DNA of 13,105 nucleotides from assembly GCA_017958895.1 (NCBI GenBank), contig JAGDBT010000130.1:1-13105 (forward strand). The letters run 5' to 3'. The DNA is from Alphaproteobacteria bacterium (lineage in GTDB: Bacteria > Pseudomonadota > Alphaproteobacteria > RF32 > CAG-239). The notes below the pieces were generated by a model. That model was not told where the DNA came from. It ran no database searches and saw only the letters and a list, made by a program, of their open reading frames with translations. Each line of letters opens with the position of its first letter. The first letter of the stretch is position 1. A program made the translations under genes and the position numbers. Shown here one piece after another: positions 1-5,805 of this stretch.

Positions 1-403
1 AATTGTGGTTTCGGAAGGTGTTAAAACCGAAAAGGGTGAAGCCGTAACCAGTTCGGTAAATATGGTTGGTGAAAAAATCAACGGCGGAATAGGCGATTAT
101 TTGAGCTCTTTGATTAATGCCAACTACAAAGGTTTTCAAACCCGTGTTACCAAATTGGGACATGTTCAACGTTCCGGCAATCCGACTGCTTTTGACAGAG
201 AATTGGCAATTGTTTTCGGTGCGGAAGCCGTACGCTTGTTATCAGAGGGGCAAACCAGTCGCATGGTAGCCTTGACGGAGGGTAAAGTCACTTCGTTTGC
301 TTTGGATGAAGTTGTGGCAACCGGTACAAAGGGAATAGATGCCGACAGCCCTTATGTTAAGGCGGCCATAGCCATCGGTATGTATGTAGGCGAAGTAAAA
401 TAA
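1..403 (+). CDS. 6-phosphofructokinase, C-terminal part (5' end outside window)
   Basis: Phosphofructokinase phosphorylates fructose 6-phosphate to fructose 1,6-bisphosphate in cytosolic glycolysis. The reading frame is open to the first base of the window (frame begins at base 2), so the apparent GTG start at base 5 is only an internal Val codon and roughly 133 C-terminal residues are present. The family signature for sugar-phosphate binding is visible as LGHVQRSGNPTAFDRELA; the usual form is LGH.QRGG.P, so a Ser replaces the second Gly. The preceding VVSEG segment resembles the group that includes PPi-dependent and mixed-type enzymes, and the phosphoryl donor cannot be decided because the N-terminal nucleotide-binding part is missing. 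The gene ends at TAA 401-403 and is followed by a terminator. Family assignment is secure; ATP versus PPi use is unknown. Confidence 0.9.
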   Translation, partial: IVVSEGVKTEKGEAVTSSVNMVGEKINGGIGDYLSSLINANYKGFQTRVTKLGHVQRSGNPTAFDRELAIVFGAEAVRLLSEGQTSRMVALTEGKVTSFALDEVVATGTKGIDADSPYVKAAIAIGMYVGEVK

Positions 404-423
404 AGAAATGTTTTAAACAAAAA

Positions 424-460
424 AAGACGCCCTGATAAAGAGGGCGTTTTCTTTTTTTAT
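424..460. terminator. Bidirectional intrinsic terminator between phosphofructokinase and rpmB
   Basis: A 7-bp stem ACGCCCT (427-433) / AGGGCGT (441-447) with loop GATAAAG is followed on the plus strand by TTTTCTTTTTTTATT. On the minus strand the same stem is followed by CTTTTTG. It therefore fits termination of both converging genes, with the stronger U-tract serving the plus-strand phosphofructokinase gene. Confidence 0.85.
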
Positions 461-470
461 TACTTATTAA

Positions 471-758
471 TTAGGCTTGAGCTTTTTTAGCTTCAATAGA
501 TTTTTTAATTTGTTTGGCTTCAGGAGTCAACTTTGTGTTGGAAGTTGAAGTCAAATAACTGTCCAAACCTCCGTTGTGTTCAATAGAACGTAAGGTTTTG
601 GAACAAATTCTTAACTTAAATACCTTATTCAGCGCTTCACTGAACAAAGAAACAACCTGCAGATTCGGCATAAAGCGACGACGAGTTTTATTATTGGCGT
701 GGCTTACACTGTTGCCGCTCATAACACCTGTGCCTAATATATCGCATTTCTTAGACAT
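471..758 (-). CDS. rpmB: 50S ribosomal protein L28
   Basis: This is a 95-aa structural protein of the large ribosomal subunit. The N-terminal half carries the family signature: MSKKCDILGTG, then GNSVSHANNKTRRRF and MPNLQ, followed by a basic middle and the EHNGGLDSYL segment typical of the longer proteobacterial form. Its length equals the usual alphaproteobacterial L28 and exceeds that of short Gram-positive forms. The ATG at 756-758 is preceded by an AAGGAAT ribosome binding site (765-771 on the complement). A good sigma70-type promoter lies at 800-828, and the gene ends into the shared hairpin at 424-460, so it looks monocistronic. It is divergent from the tRNA-Arg gene. Confidence 0.96.
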   Translation of the reverse strand: MSKKCDILGTGVMSGNSVSHANNKTRRRFMPNLQVVSLFSEALNKVFKLRICSKTLRSIEHNGGLDSYLTSTSNTKLTPEAKQIKKSIEAKKAQA

Positions 759-799
759 TTTTCAATTCCTTAAACTAAATTTAACAATATTGTTGCTAG

Positions 800-828
800 T
801 TAATACATTCATTTGGTTGACAAGTCAA
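800..828 (-). promoter_or_regulatory. rpmB promoter (-35/-10)
   Basis: Reading the minus strand, a TTGACT -35 box (823-828) and a TATTAA -10 box (800-805) are separated by exactly 17 bp. They point toward rpmB, whose start codon lies about 40 bases downstream. The -35 box abuts the opposing TTGACA of the tRNA promoter. The assignment is by consensus only. Confidence 0.7.
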
Positions 829-843
829 GCAAAATTATATAAA
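817..843 (+). promoter_or_regulatory. Probable tRNA-Arg promoter
   Basis: A perfect -35 hexamer TTGACA (817-822) is followed by TATAAA (838-843) at a spacing of 15 bp, shorter than the optimal 17; overlapping AT-rich hexamers allow other spacings. The tRNA begins at 862, giving a short leader. The box is back-to-back with the rpmB -35 element, forming the interrupted palindrome TTGAC-AA-GTCAA. Confidence 0.5.
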
Positions 844-861
844 AAGTGAAAAAATAATTAT

Positions 862-938
862 GTACCCGTAGATCAATTGGATAGATTGTCAGCCTCCGAC
901 GCTGAAGGTTGCGAGTTCGAGCCTCGCCGGGTACGCCA
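862..938 (+). tRNA. tRNA-Arg (anticodon CCG)
   Basis: A complete cloverleaf can be folded by eye. The acceptor stem is GTACCCG (862-868) with CGGGTAC (928-934), discriminator G935 and an encoded CCA (936-938). The D-stem is GATC/GATT with the loop AATTGGATA. The anticodon stem is TCAGC (889-893) / GCTGA (901-905) with the 7-base loop CTCCGAC. The variable loop is AGGTT. The T-arm is GCGAG/CTCGC with loop TTCGAGC. The anticodon CCG (895-897) reads CGG, hence arginine. The A at position 20 of the D-loop (base 881) agrees with the known bacterial tRNA-Arg identity element. A terminator follows immediately, so the gene appears to be transcribed alone. Confidence 0.95.
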
Positions 939-945
939 TTTCGGT

Positions 946-977
946 ACACCGTTTGCAAGGCGGTGTTTTTATTTTAT
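946..977 (+). terminator. Intrinsic terminator after tRNA-Arg
   Basis: A stem ACACCG (946-951) / CGGTGT (961-966) with a 9-base loop is followed by TTTTTATTTTATT. It lies 7 bases after the CCA end of the tRNA. Confidence 0.75.
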
Positions 978-1060
978 TGCAAACCTGTCAATAATCATAA
1001 ACTTAGAACTTGCAAGATTATCCGCACAATGATATTTCTTAAATAAAAAGGAGAGAAAGC

Positions 1061-1780
1061 ATGAGATACTTGGCGATTTTTTTAAGTGTATTGCTGTTTG
1101 GTTTTGCGGTTGAAGCGGCAGAAGCAGATATGTCGGCGGCCAAAAAACTTATTTCGGCGGGCAATGAAACCGCACTTAATTCTCTGGTAGGCAAAGGTTT
1201 TGATGTTAATTCACGTGATGAAGAAGGAAACACAATTCTGTATTATGCAATGCAAGAATCCGCACCGCTCGGAATTTTGCGAATTTTAATCGATAACGGT
1301 GCCGATGTTAATGCGCCTTCCGCTCAAAACGGCATGACTCCTCTGATTATAGCAATTTCAAAAGCGGAAGAGATTCAAAAACAAACGGCCTTGCTGTATG
1401 AACAACAGGGAACGGTTAATAACGAAGAGAAGTTGAAAGAATTTATTACCGAGCAGCTGAAATATGCCCTGGCGGCCGTTAAACTTTTGGTTGAAAAGGG
1501 GGCTGATGTAAATCAGGAAACCCCGCAAGGAACGCCTTTGATGAGTGCCGCGGCAAATGCGTGGAATTATGATATAGTCGATTTTTTGCTGGAATCCGGA
1601 GCCGATGTTAATCAGCAGGACCGTAACGGCAGAACGGCTCTTTTTTATGCTTCGGCCAATGACTGCAACAAAATTATAACCCGACTTATGACGGCCGGAG
1701 CCAATATAAGCATACGCGATTTTAATAATATGTCTTATATGGAAGTGAATACTCCGGACTTGTTGAAAAATGTGAATTAA
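1061..1780 (+). CDS. Secreted ankyrin-repeat protein
   Basis: This 239-aa protein begins with a Sec signal peptide (residues 1 to about 22; hydrophobic core LAIFLSVLLFGFAV, probable cleavage after AEA), so it should act in the periplasm or beyond. About five ankyrin repeats follow, at roughly residues 25-53, 54-87, 90-153, 155-187 and 188-220. They show the usual G.TPL / LL..GADVN pattern, best seen in NGADVN, KGADVN and SGADVN. The third repeat is interrupted by about 30 charged, helix-like residues (around 102-133). Ankyrin repeats bind other proteins; the partner here is unknown. The ATG is supported by AAGGAG (1048-1053) seven bases upstream. The gene is convergent with the lipoprotein gene and appears to use a terminator inside it. 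An exported effector or a periplasmic binding protein are both possible. Confidence 0.85.
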   Translation: MRYLAIFLSVLLFGFAVEAAEADMSAAKKLISAGNETALNSLVGKGFDVNSRDEEGNTILYYAMQESAPLGILRILIDNGADVNAPSAQNGMTPLIIAISKAEEIQKQTALLYEQQGTVNNEEKLKEFITEQLKYALAAVKLLVEKGADVNQETPQGTPLMSAAANAWNYDIVDFLLESGADVNQQDRNGRTALFYASANDCNKIITRLMTAGANISIRDFNNMSYMEVNTPDLLKNVN

Positions 1781-1789
1781 AAAGATTGA

Positions 1790-2542
1790 CTATTCTTGGC
1801 GAATTGCAGTGAAGGCGGTTTCCCAACCTTTGTTGTGGGAGGCCGCTTTTATTTTGCGAATATTGCCGGAATCTTTTACAAAATTAAAAGTTATTTCCGG
1901 CAATATATTATCGTCCTTCATACCCACATAATGCACCTGTTCGAAAACGGCATATTCATCACGGTAAGATGCCAAATCTTCCGATTCGGAAAGCGGTAAA
2001 ACATCATGAGCGGTCACCCAACTCGCAACATCAAGATTTCCGGCAACGGTAACTAATTTATGAATATGCAAGTCCGGATATTTTACGGCCAATAAACCTG
2101 CCACCTGTGCGCCTCCCGAAAAACCGACTATGGTCAGAGGTTCTTTATCGGCAAAACTTTTTATGGCCTCGTATTCGGCAGTAAGAACTTCTGATGAAAA
2201 ACGGGCGGTTGACCAATATTTCGGAGAACATTTATTATCTTTAACAAACTGACAAGGTCGGGCCAAATATATCACATTTGCATGCGGATCGCCGAAAGCT
2301 ATTTCTCTAAGCAGAGTTCCTTTCGGAGTGGGGTTTTGTGAAACTCTTCCACTGGCGGTAAAGGCACGTCCGTCGCCCTCAATATAAACTTTGAAGGGTT
2401 GATTTCGGTCGCTGATTTTTTGCCACGAGGCTATTTTAAAAGTGGAAGAATTTATTTCTTTATAAACAAAACTGTCGGGTATCTCCAAGGTTGCGCAACC
2501 TGTGAGATTGATGGCCAATAAAATTGCAAACAGTTGTTTCAT
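1790..2542 (-). CDS. Alpha/beta-hydrolase-like lipoprotein
   Basis: This 250-aa protein has a lipoprotein signal peptide ending in the lipobox LTGC, with C16 the predicted lipidated residue, so it should be anchored in the envelope. The body resembles an alpha/beta hydrolase. A nucleophile elbow GFSGGA has S142 as candidate nucleophile, D210 or D211 (GMKDDN) as candidate acid, and H236 (AASHNKGW) as candidate base, in the correct order. Two Cys (97 and 105) could form a periplasmic disulfide. The substrate is unknown; an esterase, lipase or peptidoglycan-related role would all fit. Its ATG lies one base after the TAA of the VirB8-like gene (TAA-A-ATG) and has no clear Shine-Dalgarno, which suggests translational coupling. 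Its 3' coding end contains a terminator for the opposing ankyrin gene. Confidence 0.75.
   Translation of the reverse strand: MKQLFAILLAINLTGCATLEIPDSFVYKEINSSTFKIASWQKISDRNQPFKVYIEGDGRAFTASGRVSQNPTPKGTLLREIAFGDPHANVIYLARPCQFVKDNKCSPKYWSTARFSSEVLTAEYEAIKSFADKEPLTIVGFSGGAQVAGLLAVKYPDLHIHKLVTVAGNLDVASWVTAHDVLPLSESEDLASYRDEYAVFEQVHYVGMKDDNILPEITFNFVKDSGNIRKIKAASHNKGWETAFTAIRQE
1812..1855 (+). terminator. Terminator for the ankyrin gene, inside the opposing coding region
   Basis: On the plus strand GCGGTTTCCCA (1815-1825) pairs with TGGGAGGCCGC (1836-1846), 11 pairs including two G-U wobbles, extended by a G-U and two A-U pairs. The loop has 10 bases. TTTTATTTT follows the stem. The hairpin begins 32 bases after the ankyrin stop codon and overlaps the last codons of the minus-strand lipoprotein gene. 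Confidence 0.65.
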
Positions 2543-2543
2543 T

Positions 2544-3320
2544 TTAATACATCATCATGTTATACTTCAGATTTGACGGAACTTCGTTTTTACCCTGTCG
2601 GGCATCGCCCAAATATGATAAAGTATAACTGTAAACCAAAAAGCCGTAAGGGTTTAAGATTTTATCTTCCGGACGTTTGAAACGTAAACCGCTGTCATAT
2701 CCGACGCGCATGGTAGCTTGCCAGATATCTACTTTCGGCTTCGGATTGTTTTTGGTAATATCATAGGTTTTGAATTGCACCATCCACATGGAACGGGTTA
2801 CATGTTTTATCCAAATAATTTCTACATAACGTTGCAGGCCGATGGTCTTGAATTGCTCATCAACACTGGAAACATCTTTGGATTGAAATTCCTGAAATAC
2901 CTGATTGGTGGAATACCAATACAAAATGGAATTTTTTCTCCATCTGTCTTTCATTTCGGCATAATCTTCCGTAACCGTATAACGCAGAGTTATATAATCA
3001 CGGATATATTGTTCGGCAATCAAATCACCGGCATGATAGAATTTTTCATCTTTTTCCAGCAATTCCATTTGGTTAAGATTGTTATTTATGCGAAAAAGTC
3101 GAGGTTCTACATGAAAACTCGGTAACATCATATATAAAATGCAGGCAATAACCATATTAAGACAAATGCTTAAACAGGTAACAATTACCAAAAAACGTGA
3201 TGTCCACAAATAACGTCTTTCCGGAAAGGCATCAACATGCACGCGTTCCGGAAAACGGCCCAACATGTCAGGCGATTCTTTTTCTCTGTATTTAAATAGT
3301 GTTCCTAATATTGATACCAT
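2544..3320 (-). CDS. VirB8-like inner-membrane protein
   Basis: This 258-aa protein has a short cytoplasmic N-terminus, one transmembrane helix (about residues 42-66) and a periplasmic domain, the topology of VirB8-type assembly factors of type IV secretion systems. The periplasmic part resembles the VirB8 NTF2-like fold: a helical start with YIRDYITLRYTV (about 105-116), a middle segment SSVDEQF, a strand-rich part with KHVTRSMWMVQF, and a C-terminal NPYGFLVYSYTLSYLGD (about 223-239) matching the conserved NP.GF.V..Y motif. VirB8 proteins form dimers and link inner-membrane and periplasmic parts of the machine. No other VirB gene lies in this window. A GAGG element lies about 12 bases before the ATG, so the start is only moderately supported. 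It leads an operon with the hydrolase lipoprotein and is divergent from the TolC-like gene, 118 bases away. Confidence 0.65.
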   Translation of the reverse strand: MVSILGTLFKYREKESPDMLGRFPERVHVDAFPERRYLWTSRFLVIVTCLSICLNMVIACILYMMLPSFHVEPRLFRINNNLNQMELLEKDEKFYHAGDLIAEQYIRDYITLRYTVTEDYAEMKDRWRKNSILYWYSTNQVFQEFQSKDVSSVDEQFKTIGLQRYVEIIWIKHVTRSMWMVQFKTYDITKNNPKPKVDIWQATMRVGYDSGLRFKRPEDKILNPYGFLVYSYTLSYLGDARQGKNEVPSNLKYNMMMY

Positions 3321-3438
3321 CTTAAATCTTAACCTCTATTTTACGAATATAGTTTATGTTAAAAGAAAAAGTGTAATAAAATGTTAATTTTTAACGATTA
3401 TTATAACTTCAGAAAATTGACAAGTAAAGGACACAAAT

Positions 3439-5331
3439 ATGAAAAAATTGCTTTGTTTAATAGCAGGCATGGCGGGCGTTATTTCCTGTGCAAACAAAAA
3501 TGCTCAACAGTCTGTTTTTCCGGAAAGTGGTCCGGATGCCGCTTATTATTCCGATTGGGATAGCGCCATCCGTTATGATACGGATATGCAAAACATGTAT
3601 GCCAAGGCTCCTACAAAAATAGAGAAGCCGATTGATATGTATATGGTTATGGCACTGGCGCTTAAAAACAACTATACCGGCAGAATGATGCGCTATCAGG
3701 AAAGCTTGCTTAAAGCAGGACATTCAACTTATGCGGCTTTGCCGGAAATTGTTTCCAATGCCGGCTATATTAACAATAACTATAATGAAACCAGTCCTGA
3801 TTTGAAAGTTGCTTGGAATATTTTGGATATTTCAACACTTTACTTTATGAATGCCGATCCGATGCTCAGACAAAGCGTTGCCACGGAAGAAAGCCGTAAA
3901 GTTATTCAAAATATTGCTCAGGAAGCTCGCGTTCTTTACTGGAAAGCTTTAACGGCACAACGTTTGTTGCCGGTAATTGACGATACCATTGAACACATTA
4001 CCTTAGACGTTGATGAAATGAATATTAAAGCCAAAGAATTGGCTCAAGAAGGTAAAAATCCGCCGACCGAAGATTTGGTTAAAAAACGTAAATATATGGA
4101 AGCGGTTCAACAGCTGTCCAATTTAAAACGTGATATGGAAACCGCACACGAAAATTTGGCTTCTTTGATGGGCTTGCATCCGCAAACGCAATTCAAGTTG
4201 GTCGGAAAAGAATACGGCAATTTCTCGTTGCCGGAAATTAAGTCTAATCTGGCGCGTTTGGAATGGCTGGCTTTGACCAACCGTCCGGAATTAAAAGTTC
4301 ATAATTTAATCAGCAAAACCGATGATTTGGATTTCATTATCAGCAATTTCCGTAATGACAACGATAAAAATTATAAAGATAACCCGAATCGTTACAGCAA
4401 GCGTTGGTGCAGTGCGGCCAAAGAAGTTTCGATGTCGGTTTATGAAAATAACAGTCGCGGTTTGAGTGAACAGGTTCTCGGTGATTTGAGACGTCAACGT
4501 ATGACCTCGTTGGTTTTGAATCAGGTTTATATCGCTTGGGCTCGTTATACTTCAGCGATAGAAGATTATCAAATTGCCATGGAAATTGCCGGTACTTCGG
4601 AAAATATTGCTGAAGATGTAACCTCGGCAAACGGCAGTCATGCGGTTAAGAGCCAGTTGGAAGCGGCTCGGGCAATTGCCGATGAGGCCAAAGCTTCTTT
4701 GGCTTATGTTGACCTGCAGGATGCCTTGGGTGCTTTATATTCAACCATCGGTTTGGATGCGGCTCCTTATTATATGATGAACGAATCGCCGTCTAAAATT
4801 GCGATTTCCATACATGATACGCTTGAACAATGGCGTGATGGCGAATTGGTACCGGGTGATCGTCCGTATTTGATGGATATTCCTAGTCATCGTCCGCCGG
4901 TTGATTTATCTTCCGAGGCCTCTTTACCGGATGTTGTTTTCGGAACCGGTGAAAGAATCGTTATCAATGTTCCGGATAAAGCCTTTGAAAAGATGGGCTG
5001 GAAAGATAAAGAAATTAAGACTAAGGCCGGCTTAAAGGATGATTCTCCGTTGCCTACCTGGTTGAAATATAATGATGTTACCAGAGTATTTACCGGTATG
5101 GCTATGCCGGGAGACGGTGGAGAATACTTCATTAAGATTTATGCCATGGATAAAAAGAATAACATTGCTTATCTGAATTTCAAACTGACGATTGTTGAAA
5201 CCTATGTTCCTTCAATTAAAGTACGCGGACTTAACCGCGCCAGAAAAGCAACGGTTATGAAACAATGCAGCGGCGATCAGTGCACCGATAAAACACTTGA
5301 TGATGTGAAGGTGTATCTGCCGAAGAGATAA
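3439..5331 (+). CDS. TolC-family outer-membrane lipoprotein with C-terminal cadherin-like domain
   Basis: This 630-aa protein has a lipoprotein signal peptide ending VISC (C17). Residues about 62-440 resemble the two-fold helical repeat of TolC-type outer-membrane channel proteins. Near the N-terminus is MALALKNNYT, followed by WNILDIS, long charged helices, a TNRPEL segment (280-285, the frequent RPEL of this family), and in the second half QVYIAWARYTSAIEDY. TolC proteins form trimeric exit ducts for type I secretion and efflux. Unusually, a further 190 residues follow. Residues about 498-587 contain LPTWLKYNDVTRVFTG, GEYFIKIYAMD and FKLTIVE, the layout of a cadherin-like or putative Ig (He_PIG-type) beta-sandwich. 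A C610/C615 pair near the end may form a disulfide. The ATG has AAAGGA (3426-3431) upstream, and a strong terminator follows. The partner pump is not in the window. Confidence 0.72.
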   Translation: MKKLLCLIAGMAGVISCANKNAQQSVFPESGPDAAYYSDWDSAIRYDTDMQNMYAKAPTKIEKPIDMYMVMALALKNNYTGRMMRYQESLLKAGHSTYAALPEIVSNAGYINNNYNETSPDLKVAWNILDISTLYFMNADPMLRQSVATEESRKVIQNIAQEARVLYWKALTAQRLLPVIDDTIEHITLDVDEMNIKAKELAQEGKNPPTEDLVKKRKYMEAVQQLSNLKRDMETAHENLASLMGLHPQTQFKLVGKEYGNFSLPEIKSNLARLEWLALTNRPELKVHNLISKTDDLDFIISNFRNDNDKNYKDNPNRYSKRWCSAAKEVSMSVYENNSRGLSEQVLGDLRRQRMTSLVLNQVYIAWARYTSAIEDYQIAMEIAGTSENIAEDVTSANGSHAVKSQLEAARAIADEAKASLAYVDLQDALGALYSTIGLDAAPYYMMNESPSKIAISIHDTLEQWRDGELVPGDRPYLMDIPSHRPPVDLSSEASLPDVVFGTGERIVINVPDKAFEKMGWKDKEIKTKAGLKDDSPLPTWLKYNDVTRVFTGMAMPGDGGEYFIKIYAMDKKNNIAYLNFKLTIVETYVPSIKVRGLNRARKATVMKQCSGDQCTDKTLDDVKVYLPKR

Positions 5332-5350
5332 TTATTGTTATCCTTGAAAA

Positions 5351-5382
5351 AGAGAATCCGTCGTTTGGCGGATTCTTTTTTT
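5351..5382 (+). terminator. Intrinsic terminator after the TolC-like gene
   Basis: The stem AGAATCCGTC (5353-5362) pairs with GGCGGATTCT (5367-5376), including one U-G pair, around a GTTT loop and is followed by a run of T. It starts about 20 bases past the stop codon. Confidence 0.88.
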
Positions 5383-5487
5383 ATGCACAGAATCGGACTT
5401 TAAGAAAAATCACATATAAAATTTGAAATATAAGAATGAAACTTATTTATTAATAAATAGCCCCGAAAATTAAATTCGTTTATTCAG

Positions 5488-5505
5488 ATGATTACAGATA
5501 ATCAT
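5488..5505. promoter_or_regulatory. Perfect inverted repeat, possible operator
   Basis: ATGATTA (5488-5494) and TAATCAT (5499-5505) are exact inverted complements around CAGA. The central TGAT-N8-ATCA spacing does not fit an FNR box (TTGAT-N4-ATCAA). It lies about 300 bases before nrdD. A binding site for an unidentified dimeric regulator is possible, but chance is not excluded in such AT-rich DNA. Confidence 0.3.
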
Positions 5506-5593
5506 ATGTTTTTGCGTCTAAGAAATATTAATTGTTGCCAAAGCAAATGTTAATAACTTTATCCACCATGAAAATAAAATATGAAAAAGTTTT

Positions 5594-5674
5594 TATGGCG
5601 CAATTATAATAAGTTAGATTGCTTATTAACCGTTTATTAATAATTTTTCTAAAAATTTTTCTTGTCGCGCCATA
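5594..5674. repeat. 8-base inverted repeat flanking 65 bases
   Basis: TATGGCGC (5594-5601) and GCGCCATA (5667-5674) are exact inverted complements. They are the only GC-rich words in this AT-rich stretch, which makes the pairing more notable than its length alone. They could close an RNA stem in a long nrdD leader or be paired protein sites. No known riboswitch or sRNA fold is recognised between them. Confidence 0.4.
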
Positions 5675-5717
5675 TTATTTTTGCAAAATTGTTCTTAAAC
5701 GATTTTTTTATTGTAAG

Positions 5718-5733
5718 ACACAATATCTTGTAT
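5718..5733. promoter_or_regulatory. NrdR box 1
   Basis: ACACAATATCTTGTAT closely matches the established NrdR consensus acaCwAtATaTwGtgt. NrdR is the zinc-finger/ATP-cone repressor of ribonucleotide reductase genes. This site pairs with box 2, whose start lies 31 bp away, about three helical turns and the usual geometry for NrdR. Confidence 0.8.
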
Positions 5734-5748
5734 ATTTAATTTTTTATT

Positions 5749-5764
5749 AAACTATATATTGTAG
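5749..5764. promoter_or_regulatory. NrdR box 2
   Basis: AAACTATATATTGTAG matches the core of the NrdR consensus (CTATATATTGT) and lies 15 bp beyond the end of box 1, on the same face of the helix. Its end is 41 bases before the nrdD start codon. Confidence 0.8.
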
Positions 5765-5805
5765 CTTTGAAGAACATCAACACAAACAAAAGGAGACGAT
5801 TAAAA

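Larger units (their letters stand above)
5332..5805. other. 474-base AT-rich intergenic region upstream of nrdD
   Basis: No coding region is apparent. In order it holds the terminator of the TolC-like gene (5351-5382), a perfect inverted repeat with 7-base arms (5488-5505), one near-consensus DnaA-box-like 9-mer TTATCCACC (5559-5567), an 8-base inverted repeat TATGGCGC / GCGCCATA (5594-5601 and 5667-5674) flanking 65 bases, two NrdR-like boxes (5718-5733 and 5749-5764), and the nrdD ribosome binding site AGGAG (5791-5795). The rest is A/T runs. A candidate promoter, TTGTAA (5711-5716) with TATTTA (5733-5738), overlaps the first NrdR box but is weak. Confidence 0.7.

Noticed and set aside
1010..1038. 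TTGCAA with TATTTC 17 bp later as the ankyrin gene promoter.
   Set aside because: The -10 match is poor and the implied start would fall almost on the ribosome binding site.
3383..3395. GTTAA-TTT-TTAAC inverted repeat between the VirB8-like and TolC-like genes as an operator.
   Set aside because: Five-base A/T-rich arms are common by chance here and no convincing promoter overlaps it.
5559..5567. TTATCCACC resembles a DnaA box, hinting at an origin or DnaA control of nrdD.
   Set aside because: Only one near-match is present, with no cluster of boxes and no dnaA or dnaN nearby; a single 8-of-9 match in AT-rich DNA is expected by chance.
5767..5805. Upstream TTG start for nrdD adding 13 residues.
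   Set aside because: The AGGAG at 5791-5795 serves the ATG at 5806, and the extra residues are translated from the leader and the ribosome binding site.
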